This document shows positions 43,763 through 53,175 of a DNA stretch of 64,000 nt, in pieces; position 1 is the stretch's first letter; each line of letters opens with the position of its first letter. Both the position numbers and the translations under genes were made by a program. The notes beneath the pieces were generated by a model. The model was not told the origin of the DNA and ran no database searches. It worked only from the letters and a program-made list of their open reading frames with translations. The stretch is from Variovorax sp. PBL-H6 (GTDB taxonomy: Bacteria > Pseudomonadota > Gammaproteobacteria > Burkholderiales > Burkholderiaceae_C), in the NCBI RefSeq assembly GCF_901827155.1, contig NZ_LR594659.1:1550001-1614000 (forward strand), read 5' to 3'.

Positions 43763-45874
43763 ATGGCGAAAGGAACCTACGTGACAGCCAGCTACGAAGT
43801 GCGCGACGGCATTGCCGTCGTCGCGATGGACAACCCCCCCGTCAACAGCCTGGGCCTGGGCAACCGCAGATTCATCGCGGAATCGATCGCGCGTGCGCAG
43901 GACGATGCCGAGGTCCTCGCCATCGTGCTGACCGGGAAAGGCCGCGCATTCTGCGGCGGCGCCGATATCCGCGAGTTCAACAAGCCCGAAGCCACGGCCT
44001 CGCCGGAACTCGTCGACGTGATCCGCCTGGTCGAGGGCAGCAGCAAACCCGTCGTGGCCGCGATCCATGGCGTCGTGATGGGAGGCGGCCTGGAGCTGGC
44101 GATGGGCTGCCACTACCGCATCGTGCAGAGCGGCACGCAGGTCGCACTGCCCGAGGTGCGCATCGGCATCCTGCCCGGCGCGACCGGCACCCAGCGGCTG
44201 CCGCGCCTGATCGGGCTCGAAGCCGCGCTCAACATGATCGTGACGGGCAACACGGTGATGAGCGACGTGCTGGCCGAGATGCCGTCGCAGAAGCTGTTCG
44301 ACCGGCTCGTTCGGGACGACGTCGTGGCCGCCGCCATCGAGTTCGCGCGTGCCAAGGCGCAGCTTCGCCCGCTGCCGCGCTCCCGCGACCTGAAGGTCGA
44401 GCATCCGAACGCCGAGGCCTACCTGCAGTTCGCGCGCAACAGTGTCGCGGCGAGTTCGCGCAACTACCCCGCGCCGCTTCGCTGCCTCGACTGTGTGGCG
44501 CAGTCGGTGCGCCTGGACTTCGACGCGGCCGTGGACTACGAGCGCGCCGCCATCACCGAGCTCGTGTGGACGCCGGAGAGCGCTGCGTTGCGCCACGGCT
44601 TCTTCGCCGAACGCGCGGCCAGCAAGATTGCCGACGTCCCCGAAGACACGCCCCAGCGCGCCATCCAGTCGGTCGGCGTGATCGGTGCCGGCACCATGGG
44701 CGGCGGCATCACCATGAACTTCCTCAACGCCGGGGTCCCCGTCAAGATCCTCGAGATGAAGCAGGAGGCGCTCGACCGCGGCATCGCCACCATCCGCAAG
44801 AACTACGAGGCCCAGGTCAAGAAGGGCAAGCTCAAGGCCGACAAGTACGAGCAGCGCATGGCGCTGCTGTCCACCACCCTCGACTACAACGACCTCAAGG
44901 ATGCCGACCTCGTCATCGAGGCCGTCTTCGAGGAACTGGGCGTCAAGGAGAAGGTCTTCAAGGAACTCGATCGCGTCGCCAAGCCCGGCGCCATCCTCGC
45001 CTCCAACACCTCGACGCTCGATGTCGACAAGATCGCCGCCTTCACGAAGCGCCCGCAGGATGTCGTCGGCATGCACTTCTTCAGCCCCGCCAACGTCATG
45101 AAGCTGCTGGAGGTCGTGCGCGGCAAGCACACTGCCAAGGACGTGCTCGCCACCGTCATGGCCCTCGCCAAGAAGATCAAGAAGACGGCCGTCGTCTCCG
45201 GCGTGTGCGATGGCTTCATCGGCAACCGCATGATCGAGCAGTACTCGCGCCAGGCCGGCTTCCTGCTCGACGAGGGTGCCACCCCGCAGCAGGTGGACAG
45301 GGCCATCGAGAAATTCGGCTTTGCCATGGGCCCCTTCCGGATGGGCGACCTTGCCGGCAACGACATCGGCTGGGCCATCCGCAAGCGCCGCGCCGTCGAG
45401 CATCCCGACATGAAGTACAGCCGCACGGCAGACAAGCTGTGCGAGCTCGGCCGCTTCGGCCAGAAGACCGGGGCAGGCTGGTACGACTACCAGGCCGGCA
45501 AGCGCGACGCCATCCCGTCGGCGCTCGTCAACAAGATGATCGAGGACCACCGCAAGGAGCTCGGCATCACCCCGCGCAAGATCTCCGACGACGAGATCGT
45601 GCAGCGACTGGTCTACGCACTGGTCAACGAGGGCGCCCATATCCTCGAAGACGGCATCGCCTCCAAGTCCGGCGACATCGACATGGTGTATCTCACCGGC
45701 TACGGCTTCCCGATCTACCGCGGCGGCCCGATGCACTACGCCAACCAGGTCGGTCTCTTCAACGTGGCCGAAGCGATGAAGCGCTTTGCGAAGAACCCGC
45801 GCGACGACGCGGCGTTCTGGCAGCCGGCCCCGCTGATCGAGAAGCTGGTGGCCGAAGGCAAGCAGTTCGGCTGA
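43763..45874 (+). CDS. Bifunctional enoyl-CoA hydratase / 3-hydroxyacyl-CoA dehydrogenase
   Basis: 703 residues. Residues 1-280 are a crotonase domain ([38 protein letters not shown]). From about 305 an NAD-binding domain begins ([18 protein letters not shown]), with [12 protein letters not shown] and [16 protein letters not shown], followed by two C-terminal 3HAD domains. It performs two beta-oxidation steps. An ATG at 43763 is used; a GTG at 43781 with AAAGGAA just upstream is an attractive alternative, giving 697 residues. The thiolase follows 34 bases later. Confidence 0.95.
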   Translation: MAKGTYVTASYEVRDGIAVVAMDNPPVNSLGLGNRRFIAESIARAQDDAEVLAIVLTGKGRAFCGGADIREFNKPEATASPELVDVIRLVEGSSKPVVAAIHGVVMGGGLELAMGCHYRIVQSGTQVALPEVRIGILPGATGTQRLPRLIGLEAALNMIVTGNTVMSDVLAEMPSQKLFDRLVRDDVVAAAIEFARAKAQLRPLPRSRDLKVEHPNAEAYLQFARNSVAASSRNYPAPLRCLDCVAQSVRLDFDAAVDYERAAITELVWTPESAALRHGFFAERAASKIADVPEDTPQRAIQSVGVIGAGTMGGGITMNFLNAGVPVKILEMKQEALDRGIATIRKNYEAQVKKGKLKADKYEQRMALLSTTLDYNDLKDADLVIEAVFEELGVKEKVFKELDRVAKPGAILASNTSTLDVDKIAAFTKRPQDVVGMHFFSPANVMKLLEVVRGKHTAKDVLATVMALAKKIKKTAVVSGVCDGFIGNRMIEQYSRQAGFLLDEGATPQQVDRAIEKFGFAMGPFRMGDLAGNDIGWAIRKRRAVEHPDMKYSRTADKLCELGRFGQKTGAGWYDYQAGKRDAIPSALVNKMIEDHRKELGITPRKISDDEIVQRLVYALVNEGAHILEDGIASKSGDIDMVYLTGYGFPIYRGGPMHYANQVGLFNVAEAMKRFAKNPRDDAAFWQPAPLIEKLVAEGKQFG

Positions 45875-45908
45875 ACCCCATCATCATCTCTCTGCAAAGG
45901 ACTCCACC

Positions 45909-47084
45909 ATGACCCGTGCCGTCATCGTCTCCACCGCCCGCACCCCGCTTGCCAAGAGCTGGAAAGGCGCCTTCAACATGACGCACGGCGCCACCCTCGG
46001 CGGCCATGCCGTGCAGCACGCCGTGGCGCGTGCCGGCATCGAGGCTGCCGAAGTCGACGACGTCATCATGGGCTGCGCCAACCCCGAAGGTGCCACCGGC
46101 GCCAACATCGCGCGCCAGATCGCCTTGCGTGCCGGCCTGCCCGTCACCACCTCGGGCATGACCATCAACCGCTTCTGCTCCTCGGGCCTGCAGACCATCG
46201 CCACCGCCGCGCAGCGCATCATTGCCGGCGAGGGCGAGGTCTACGTGGCCGGCGGCGTGGAGAGCATCTCGTGCGTGCAGAACGAGATGAACAAGCACAT
46301 GCTGGCCGACCCCTGGCTGGTCAAGCACAAGCCCGAGACCTACTGGAACATGCTGCAGACCGCCGAGCAGGTCGCCAAGCGCTACGACATCGGCCGCGAC
46401 GCCATGGACGAGTACGGCGCCGCCAGCCAGCAGAAGGCCGCCGCCGCGCTCGAGAAGGGCCTCTTCAAGGACGAGATCGCCCCCATCACCGTGCTGGCCG
46501 GCGTGGCCGACCCCGTGATGGGCCTGCGCACCAAGGAAGTGACGGTCGAGAACGACGAGGGCATCCGCCCCGGCACCACCAAGGAAGGCATCAGCGGCAT
46601 CCGCCCGGCCATTCCTGGCGGCGTGATCTCGGCCGGCAATGCCAGCCAGTTCTCCGATGGCGGCGGCGCCTGCGTGGTGGTGGAGGAGGGCTACGCCGAG
46701 AAGAAGGGGCTGAAGCCCCTGGGCCGCTTCCTCGGCTTCGCGGTCGCGGGCTGCGAGCCCGACGAAATGGGCATCGGCCCGGTGTTCGCCATCCCCAAGG
46801 TGCTCAAGCGCCTGGGCCTGAAGGTCCAGGACATCGACCTGTGGGAGCTCAACGAGGCCTTCGCGGTGCAGGTGATCTACTGCCGCGACAAGCTGGGCAT
46901 TCCGGGCGACCGGCTGAACGTGAACGGTGGCGCCATCGCGGTCGGGCACCCCTATGGCGTGAGCGGCCAGCGGCTGACCGGGCACGCGCTGATCGAAGGC
47001 AAGCGCCGCGGTGCGAAGAAGGTGGTCGTGACGATGTGCATCGGCGGCGGGATGGGGGCCGCGGGGGTGTTCGAGGTGCTCTGA
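45909..47084 (+). CDS. Acetyl-CoA acyltransferase (thiolase)
   Basis: 391 residues. The acyl-accepting Cys90 is in [13 protein letters not shown], the His in [19 protein letters not shown], and the second Cys in [14 protein letters not shown]. It completes beta-oxidation with the upstream fusion enzyme and is probably co-transcribed with it. The substrate may be longer or branched acyl-CoA rather than acetoacetyl-CoA, judging by the neighbours (inference). Confidence 0.95.
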   Translation: MTRAVIVSTARTPLAKSWKGAFNMTHGATLGGHAVQHAVARAGIEAAEVDDVIMGCANPEGATGANIARQIALRAGLPVTTSGMTINRFCSSGLQTIATAAQRIIAGEGEVYVAGGVESISCVQNEMNKHMLADPWLVKHKPETYWNMLQTAEQVAKRYDIGRDAMDEYGAASQQKAAAALEKGLFKDEIAPITVLAGVADPVMGLRTKEVTVENDEGIRPGTTKEGISGIRPAIPGGVISAGNASQFSDGGGACVVVEEGYAEKKGLKPLGRFLGFAVAGCEPDEMGIGPVFAIPKVLKRLGLKVQDIDLWELNEAFAVQVIYCRDKLGIPGDRLNVNGGAIAVGHPYGVSGQRLTGHALIEGKRRGAKKVVVTMCIGGGMGAAGVFEVL

Positions 47085-47098
47085 ACGCGTCGGGCCGC

Positions 47099-47812
47099 TC
47101 AGGCCCCGGACCGGAGGCGGAAAGCGATGCCCTGTGCGTTGAATGCAGCGCGCCGGGCGTCGCCGCACACATCGAAGCCTTGCGCCGATGCCTTGCGCAC
47201 CAGCGGCGCGAGTTCGGCCGCGGCGAATTCCAGTGCGGTCACGCCGGTGCGCCCGTCCGCAGCCAGGGCGAAGCGGAGGTCGAAGGAGGCGAGGGTGACC
47301 CGTGGCAATCCGCCCTCGTCGCGCGAGGACCGCGCATGGAAGAGCTGCGCCCAGTGAAGGGCCACGCGCTCGGGCGCCCGGACCGCCAACTCCATCCCGC
47401 AGAGCCGATCGGCCCCATTGCCGCTTGCAGCGCGGCCGTCCTCGGCTGAACCCACCGGGGCTGCCTGCTCGCGCAGGTCGACCGTGCAGGCGCCGGTGTC
47501 CATCGCGTCGAGCCGAAGTCTTGGCGTGCAGCCCAGCGCCGAACCGTCGAGGGCCTCGATGCCGAGGCGCCGCAGGTGCGTGCGCTGCGTGCCGAGATCG
47601 TCGCAGCCCAGGTCCAGGGTGTTGCCCGGGGCGGCGCAAACCTCGAGCCATTGAGCGTCGAGCAGGAAGCGACCGCACGGTGAGTCCCCGGCTGTGCGCG
47701 GAGGCATTGCCGCCATACCGAGGACCTTGTCGAAGACCGATGCCACCGCGGCGGCATCGGCAGCCGCGAAGCGCAAGCCGCGAAAGCAGGGCGGATGCAA
47801 CACTGGCGGCAT
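47099..47812 (-). CDS. VOC/glyoxalase-like protein
   Basis: 237 residues from ATG 47812. The track upstream of that ATG overlaps the phosphotransferase gene and has no family features. The protein starts MPPVLHPPCFRGLRFAAADAAAVA and has two weak VOC-type halves (FDKVLGMAAMPP; LRFALAADGRTGVTALEFAA). The metal ligands are unclear, so it may be a degenerate or binding-only member. It lies seven bases after the phosphotransferase stop. Confidence 0.68.
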   Translation of the reverse strand: MPPVLHPPCFRGLRFAAADAAAVASVFDKVLGMAAMPPRTAGDSPCGRFLLDAQWLEVCAAPGNTLDLGCDDLGTQRTHLRRLGIEALDGSALGCTPRLRLDAMDTGACTVDLREQAAPVGSAEDGRAASGNGADRLCGMELAVRAPERVALHWAQLFHARSSRDEGGLPRVTLASFDLRFALAADGRTGVTALEFAAAELAPLVRKASAQGFDVCGDARRAAFNAQGIAFRLRSGA

Positions 47813-47819
47813 CTCGCGA

Positions 47820-48884
47820 TCAGGCCTGCGCGGCGCGCTGCCAGCCGAGTTCGGCCAGTTGCCGCGCCTGGCGGCCGGCATCGAGCGCGTGCGTGTTCGA
47901 GGCGTTCCCCGCCAGCGCACGGCCCATGATCCCTTGTGCAATCGCGGCGGCGCGGAACAGGTTGAAGGCGGTGTAGAAGCGCCACGCTTCCGGTGTTACG
48001 GCCGGAAGCTTGCGGCGCTCGCAGTAGCGTGCGAGATAGCCCTCTTCGGAAGGCAGCCCCAGTGCTTCCAACTGGCTGGCAGACAGGTCGCCGAGTCCGC
48101 GGAACGGCGGCGGCAGTTGCCAGGCCATGCAGTGGTAGGCGAAGTCCGCCATCGGGTCGCCCAGGGTCGAGAGTTCCCAGTCGAGCACGGCGATGATGCG
48201 CGGCGCATCGTGCGCGAACACCAGGTTGTCGAGGCGGAAGTCGCCGTGCACGATGCGCGTCGCCGTTTCCTGCGGCACGTGTTGCGGAAGCCATTCGATG
48301 AGCCGCTCGACCGCCTCGATGCGCTCGGTCTCGCTGGCCCGGTACTGTCGGCTCCAGCGCGCGATCTGGCGCTCGATGTAGTTGCCCGGGCGACCGTAGT
48401 CGCCGAGGCCCACCGCGTGGACATCGACCTCGTGCAGCGCGGCCATCACCCTGTTCATCTCGTCGCAGATCCGGCCTCGCTCGTCCGCGCTCGCATCGGG
48501 CAGGCGAGGGTCCCACAGGATGCGGCCATCCATGTAGTCCATCACGTAGAACGCGGTGCCGATGACCGCGTCGTCCTCGCACAGCGCATGCACGCGCGGG
48601 ACCGGCACGTCCGTGTCGGCGAGCGCCTTCATGACCCGGAATTCGCGATCCACGGCATGGGCCGAGGGCAGCAGCGTGCCCGTCGGCTTGCGGCGCACGA
48701 CATAGCGGTTGCTGGCGGTCTCGACCAGGAAGGTCGGGTTCGACTGGCCGCCCCTGAACTGCGAGACGCGAAAGCCCGCGCGTACGCCATCGTCGACGTG
48801 CGAGTCGAACCACCGCTGCAGCGAGCCCTCGTCGAAGCGGTGGCGCTCGTGGACCTCCGTCGTGCCGCTGAACGCCTCGCTCAT
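47820..48884 (-). CDS. Phosphotransferase family protein (APH fold, ACAD10/11 kinase-like)
   Basis: 354 residues. The kinase motifs are IVHGDFRLDNLVF (HGDxxxxN) and VLDWELSTLGDPMADFAYH (DFG-like DWE). FRGGQSNPTFLVETASNRYVVRRKP marks the N-lobe. This branch works with acyl-CoA dehydrogenases, phosphorylating 4-hydroxyacyl-CoA in eukaryotic ACAD10/11; here the partner could be the enzyme at 42353. It is divergent from the LysR gene. Confidence 0.9.
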   Translation of the reverse strand: MSEAFSGTTEVHERHRFDEGSLQRWFDSHVDDGVRAGFRVSQFRGGQSNPTFLVETASNRYVVRRKPTGTLLPSAHAVDREFRVMKALADTDVPVPRVHALCEDDAVIGTAFYVMDYMDGRILWDPRLPDASADERGRICDEMNRVMAALHEVDVHAVGLGDYGRPGNYIERQIARWSRQYRASETERIEAVERLIEWLPQHVPQETATRIVHGDFRLDNLVFAHDAPRIIAVLDWELSTLGDPMADFAYHCMAWQLPPPFRGLGDLSASQLEALGLPSEEGYLARYCERRKLPAVTPEAWRFYTAFNLFRAAAIAQGIMGRALAGNASNTHALDAGRQARQLAELGWQRAAQA

Positions 48885-49060
48885 GGGGCCGTGGGTCCGC
48901 AGGGCCGTCGTCGGATCAAAGGGATCATGGGGCTTGTCTCCTCGGTGAATGCAGGTGCAGAGCGTCTCGCGGCATGATGGTGCGCGTTCTCGGGAGACAG
49001 CCTAAGGGCACCGCCCCCCGGGAAGCCAATGAATGCTTGGAATAGACCTGGATACAGCGA

Positions 49061-49963
49061 ATGCATATCTCGAGAGTCGACCTCAACCTGCTCGTGGTGC
49101 TCGACACCATCTACACGGAAGGCGGCATCACCAAGGCCGCCGAGAAGCTGCACCTGACGCAGCCGGCCATCAGCCATGCGCTGGCGCGCCTGCGCGACCT
49201 CTTCAACGATCCGCTGTTCGAGCGGCAGGGCCACCGGATGGTGCCGACGCCGCTGACCAAGCGGCTGATCGATCCGCTGCGCGGTTCGCTGCAGTCGATC
49301 GGTTCGCTGCTGAACGACACCCAGAGCTTCGAGCCCGCCGTTGCGAGGAAGCGCTTCGTGATCGGGCTGCGCGACTTCATGGAGTCGACGGTGATGTCGC
49401 CGCTGATGCGTGCCCTGGCGCTCGAGGCGCCGGAGGTCGAGGTCTCGAGCGTTCGCGCCAATCGCCGCAGCCTCGAGAGCGAGCTGGCCGCCGGCACGCT
49501 CGACCTGGCGGTGGACGTGCTTCTTCCGTTGTCGGACGCGGTCAAGTTCAAGCGGATCAGCGTCGACGGGATGGCCGTGGTGGCCCGCAAGGGGCATCCG
49601 GCGATCGATGGGTCGGTGGACCTGGACACCTATCTGGCGCAGCGCCACATCCTCGTGACCTCGCGACGCCAGGGGCCCGGCTTCGAGGACATCGAGCTGC
49701 GGCGCATGGGGGTGCAGCGGCAGGTGGCGCTGCGATGCCAGTTCTACTTTGCGGCGTGCCGCACGGTGTCGGAGACCGACCTCGTGCTCACGATGCCTGA
49801 GAGCTATGCGCACATGGCCAACCGGCAGTTCGGCAACCAGGTGCTGGCGTTTCCGGCGCCGCATTCGTCGATGGACGCCTACATGTATTGGCATGCGAGT
49901 GCGGACAACGATGCGGCGAATCGGTGGCTTCGCAATGTGCTGATGCGGTGCTGCGTGCGGTGA
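49061..49963 (+). CDS. LysR-family transcriptional regulator (NodD/SyrM-like)
   Basis: 300 residues. The helix-turn-helix is VVLDTIYTEGGITKAAEKLHLTQPAISHALARLRDLFNDPLF. MHISRVDLNLLVVLDTIY is typical of the NodD/NahR-like branch. It is divergent from the phosphotransferase/VOC pair (176-base gap), a common arrangement in which the LysR protein regulates its neighbour. No clear T-N11-A box was found. Confidence 0.92.
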   Translation: MHISRVDLNLLVVLDTIYTEGGITKAAEKLHLTQPAISHALARLRDLFNDPLFERQGHRMVPTPLTKRLIDPLRGSLQSIGSLLNDTQSFEPAVARKRFVIGLRDFMESTVMSPLMRALALEAPEVEVSSVRANRRSLESELAAGTLDLAVDVLLPLSDAVKFKRISVDGMAVVARKGHPAIDGSVDLDTYLAQRHILVTSRRQGPGFEDIELRRMGVQRQVALRCQFYFAACRTVSETDLVLTMPESYAHMANRQFGNQVLAFPAPHSSMDAYMYWHASADNDAANRWLRNVLMRCCVR

Positions 49964-49998
49964 ACGTGCGAATGAAGGGCTTTGACAGCGTGCGCGTG

Positions 49999-50187
49999 CG
50001 CAGGCATGCGGTATGCCCTGTGCCGGCCGACGTCGCCGGCCGCTTCGCGGCTGCCCTGCGCTGCTCGCGTCAGGCGGGGTCCGCGCAAACTCGCCTTCGG
50101 CTCAGACACGCGCGGCCCTGATCCGCCTGCCGCTGCGCTGCTCGGCGGCGCCTCAACGGCCGGCCCAGGGCATACCGCACGCCTGCG
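49999..50187 (+). mobile_element. 189-bp MITE-like element, copy A
   Basis: The element has terminal inverted repeats of about 30 bases: 49999-50028 matches the reverse complement of 50158-50187 with two mismatches, starting CGCAGGC-TGCGGTATGCCCTG. The inner part has AAACTCGCCT at 50087-50096. It has no coding capacity and no obvious target duplication. Copy B (50264-50452) is the same length and lies in opposite orientation. Confidence 0.7.
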
Positions 50188-50263
50188 TGGATAAGCTCGG
50201 GGTGAGGCTCCAGACGTTCGAGGTCTGAGGTCCGAAGTGCACGCAACGCCCGAACACTCCCAA

Positions 50264-50452
50264 GCCCGGCATGCGGTGCGGGTTGGGCGACCCCTCTGCG
50301 GCGCCGAGGAGCGCAGCCTTTCGCGGATCAGGGCTCGCGACTGTTTGAGCCGCAGGCGAGTTTGAGCGAGACCCCGCGAAAGGCGAGCACCGCAGGGAAG
50401 CCCCGAAGGGGCCGCCGCAGTGGGGTCGACCGGCCCGTACCGCGTGCCGGGC
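50264..50452 (-). mobile_element. 189-bp MITE-like element, copy B (inverted)
   Basis: The element matches copy A over its length when reverse complemented, including AGGCGAGTTT (50354-50363) collinear with AAACTCGCCT of copy A. Its own terminal inverted repeats are 50264-50294 and 50422-50452, sharing GCCCGGCA-GCGGT-CGGG. It is more diverged than copy A. The 76 bases between the copies hold no recognisable feature. Confidence 0.68.
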
Positions 50453-50459
50453 GTGCATC

Positions 50460-50505
50460 CAACGACGGACCCCTTCTCCATTCAACGATGGACCCCTTCT
50501 CCATC
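50460..50505. repeat. 23-bp tandem direct repeat, two copies
   Basis: Bases 50460-50482 and 50483-50505 are direct copies differing at two positions; each contains GGACCCCTTCTCCAT. The repeat begins eight bases after MITE-like copy B. No gene is present. Confidence 0.75.
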
Positions 50506-50585
50506 CAGCCACGGCGCCCCTCCACGTCCACGCATGCGGGTTTTCGCCAGTACGCCTCCTGCCCCTCGACCTGTAAATTTCAATC

Positions 50586-50595
50586 TGTTATAACA
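50586..50595. promoter_or_regulatory. Palindromic TGTTATAACA upstream of the transporter operon
   Basis: TGTTATAACA is a perfect 10-bp palindrome, 47 bases before the ATG at 50643, in an AT-rich island within otherwise GC-rich DNA. It fits the TGNNATAACA pattern at 35993 and 39694. TATAAC within it could also be the -10 element, with TCGACC (50567-50572) as a possible weak -35. Confidence 0.55.
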
Positions 50596-50642
50596 AATTA
50601 CGCGCCAGAGATTGTTCCGGCGCATCACCGCAGGAGACACCG

Positions 50643-51893
50643 ATGTCCATGAAAAGGCGCCACTTCCTCCAGTCCACCGCAGCCGTCGGCGTGCTGGGCC
50701 TGCCCGCGATGCGAGCCGCCCGCGCCCAGGCCGGCCCGGTTCGCATCGGCGTGATGCTGCCGATGAGCGGCATCGGCGCGGAGGCCGGTGCAGCGTGGCT
50801 GGCAGGCGCGAAGGTCGCGGCCGAGCAGTGGAACGCAAAGGGCGGCGTGCTCAAGCGCAACGTGGAGCTGGTCGTGCGCGACGACAAGTTCACCAGTGCG
50901 GGCGCGGTCGCGGCAGCGCGCGAGCTGGCCGGCAGCGGGGTCAACCTGTTGATCGGCGGATCGCAGTCGCCCATGGCGCTGGCCACCGCACCGATCCTGC
51001 CCGAGCTCAAGGCCATGATGGTCGCGCCGTGCCCGACGGTGATGTCGCTCACGCACGAGAACTTCCAGCCGAACTTCTTTCGCCTGTCCTGGAACGCCTA
51101 CATTGCCTTCGCCGGCATCGGCAACATGCTCACCGACCGCTTCAAGGACGTGCAGACCTGGTCGTGCATCGTGCCCGACAGCGAGAACGGCCGCGACATG
51201 GCGCGCTTCTTCACCATCGGCGTGCAGCGCGCCGCCGCCAAGGCCGGACGCCAGGTCAAGGTGCTGGAGCCGGTGTTCGCCAGCCTCAACAAGGCCGACT
51301 ACAAGATCGAGATCAACAGCCTGATGAACGCGCCCTCGCAAGGGCTGTTCGTCGGACTCACCGCCGCGCCCTGCATCAGCCTGCTGCAGCAGGGCCGCGC
51401 CGTGGGCATGGACAAGAAGTTCAAGGTGATCGGCGACGCCGGCACCGAACTGATGATCGCCAAGGCGATGCAGAAGTCCACGCCCGCCAACCTGTGGAGC
51501 ATCAGCTACTGGGTGCCGGGCACCGACGCCGGACGGCGCAACCCCCTGAGCACGCCGCTCTACGAAGCCTACGTGAAGCTCACCGGCGACAAGAACCCGC
51601 CGAGCATCGTGCAGTCGAGCCACCGTTGCGCCCTCGGGCTCTTCAACGCGATCCAGAAGGCGGGCAGCACCGAGACCGACGCCGTCATCGCCGCGCTCGA
51701 AGGCCTCACCTTCGACACCGCGGTGGGCAGCTACCACGTGCGCAAGGAAGACCACCAGGGCCTGGGCACCGCGTACATCGCCAAGGTGGGCGCGCGCGAT
51801 GCAGACCCGGGCTACGGCATCGTCGATGCCATTGCCTACAACGAAGCCGACGTGGCCGAGCCGCCATCGCCGGGCAAGGCGATCTCGCTGTGA
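50643..51893 (+). CDS. Branched-chain-type ABC transporter substrate-binding protein, first copy
   Basis: 416 residues. A twin-arginine signal (MKRRHFLQSTAAVGVLG ... RAQAG) directs the protein to the periplasm, often folded. The Peripla_BP_6 domain begins GPVRIGVMLPMSGIGAEAG. AGGAGA precedes the ATG. A second binding protein from the same family follows at 51911, with shared segments such as VFASLNKADYKIEIN and QQGRAVGMDKKFKVIG, so the pair arose by tandem duplication. The ligand is unknown; the genes downstream suggest a carboxylic acid. Confidence 0.92.
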   Translation: MSMKRRHFLQSTAAVGVLGLPAMRAARAQAGPVRIGVMLPMSGIGAEAGAAWLAGAKVAAEQWNAKGGVLKRNVELVVRDDKFTSAGAVAAARELAGSGVNLLIGGSQSPMALATAPILPELKAMMVAPCPTVMSLTHENFQPNFFRLSWNAYIAFAGIGNMLTDRFKDVQTWSCIVPDSENGRDMARFFTIGVQRAAAKAGRQVKVLEPVFASLNKADYKIEINSLMNAPSQGLFVGLTAAPCISLLQQGRAVGMDKKFKVIGDAGTELMIAKAMQKSTPANLWSISYWVPGTDAGRRNPLSTPLYEAYVKLTGDKNPPSIVQSSHRCALGLFNAIQKAGSTETDAVIAALEGLTFDTAVGSYHVRKEDHQGLGTAYIAKVGARDADPGYGIVDAIAYNEADVAEPPSPGKAISL

Positions 51894-51910
51894 GCGCGAA
51901 GGAAACGACG

Positions 51911-53173
51911 ATGACACTCAAGCGCAGAACCCTCGTGCAGGCCGCAGGCGCTGCGGCCTTGGTGGGCGCCGCCGGCAGCCGGCTTTCACCCTTGGCGCGT
52001 GCCCAGGGCGCGCCCATCCGGATCGGCGCCATGCTGCCGATGAGCGGCATCGGCGCAGAGGCCGGCGCGGCCTGGCTGAACGGCATCAAGGCCGCGCAGC
52101 TGCAATGGAACGACAACGGCGGACTCCTCGGCCGACAGATCGAGATCGTGGTGCGCGACGACAAGTTCACCAGCGCGGGCGCGGTCAGCGCGGTGCGCGA
52201 GCTGGCGGGCGAGGGCGTCAACGTGTCGATCGGCGCCGGCCAGTCGCCCATGGCCCTGGCCATTGCGCCTATCCTGGCCGAGCTCAAGAGCGTGGTGGTG
52301 GCGCCCGCGCCGAGCGTGATGTCGGTGACGCACGAGAACTTCAGCCGCAACTTCTTCCGCCTGTCGTCCAACGCGCTGATGCTCTACGGCGGCATCGGCA
52401 ACCTGATGACGAGCAAGTTCAGCGACGTGGAAACGTGGGCCGTGATCGCGCCCGACAGCGAGAACGGCCGCGACGTCGCGCGCTACTTCAAGCACGGCGT
52501 GATGGGCGCGGCGGCCAAGGCCGGGCGCAAGGTCCAGGTGCTCGAGCCTGTGTTCGCCAGCCTCAACAAGGCCGACTACAAGATCGAGATCAACAACCTG
52601 ATGAACTCGGGCGCGCAGGGCCTGTTCATCGGCCTCACGGCGGCGCCCTGCGTCAGCCTGCTGCAGCAGGGCCGCGCCGTGGGCATGGACAAGAAGTTCA
52701 AGGTGATCGGCGAGGCAGGCACCGAGCTGCTGATTGCCAAGGCCATGCAGAAGTCGACCCCGCAGAACCTGTGGGGCGTGACCTTCTGGGCGCCGGAGCT
52801 GGAGCCGTTCAAGAGCCAGTTCCCCGTCAGCAAGCAGCTCAGCGAGTACATCCTCAAGGTGGCCGGCACACCCTACGTGCCGGGCATCGTGCAGGCATCG
52901 CATCGCTCCGCGCTGGCCATCTTCAACGCGGTGAAGAAGGCCAATTCGACCGAGACGGAGCCGGTGATCCAGGCGCTCGAGGGCCTGCAGTTCGACACGG
53001 CCGCGGGCCCGTACCGCATCCGCAAGGAAGACCACCAGGGCGTCGGGTCGTTCTACTTCGCCAAGATCGGCGCCCGCGACACGCCGCCGGGCTACGGCCT
53101 GGAACAGGTGATCCGCCTGGACGAGACCGAGATCGTCGAGCCACCATCGCCGGGCAGGAAGTACGAGGGCTGA
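51911..53173 (+). CDS. Branched-chain-type ABC transporter substrate-binding protein, second copy
   Basis: 420 residues. Tat-type signal with LKRRTLVQAAGAAALVG, then the binding domain from APIRIGAMLPMSGIGAEAG. It is a close paralogue of the protein at 50643 but differs in the C-terminal lobe (WAPELEPFKSQFPVSKQL against WVPGTDAGRRNPLSTPL), consistent with a changed ligand. It lies 17 bases after the first copy and two bases before the fused permease. Confidence 0.92.
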   Translation: MTLKRRTLVQAAGAAALVGAAGSRLSPLARAQGAPIRIGAMLPMSGIGAEAGAAWLNGIKAAQLQWNDNGGLLGRQIEIVVRDDKFTSAGAVSAVRELAGEGVNVSIGAGQSPMALAIAPILAELKSVVVAPAPSVMSVTHENFSRNFFRLSSNALMLYGGIGNLMTSKFSDVETWAVIAPDSENGRDVARYFKHGVMGAAAKAGRKVQVLEPVFASLNKADYKIEINNLMNSGAQGLFIGLTAAPCVSLLQQGRAVGMDKKFKVIGEAGTELLIAKAMQKSTPQNLWGVTFWAPELEPFKSQFPVSKQLSEYILKVAGTPYVPGIVQASHRSALAIFNAVKKANSTETEPVIQALEGLQFDTAAGPYRIRKEDHQGVGSFYFAKIGARDTPPGYGLEQVIRLDETEIVEPPSPGRKYEG

Positions 53174-53175
53174 AC

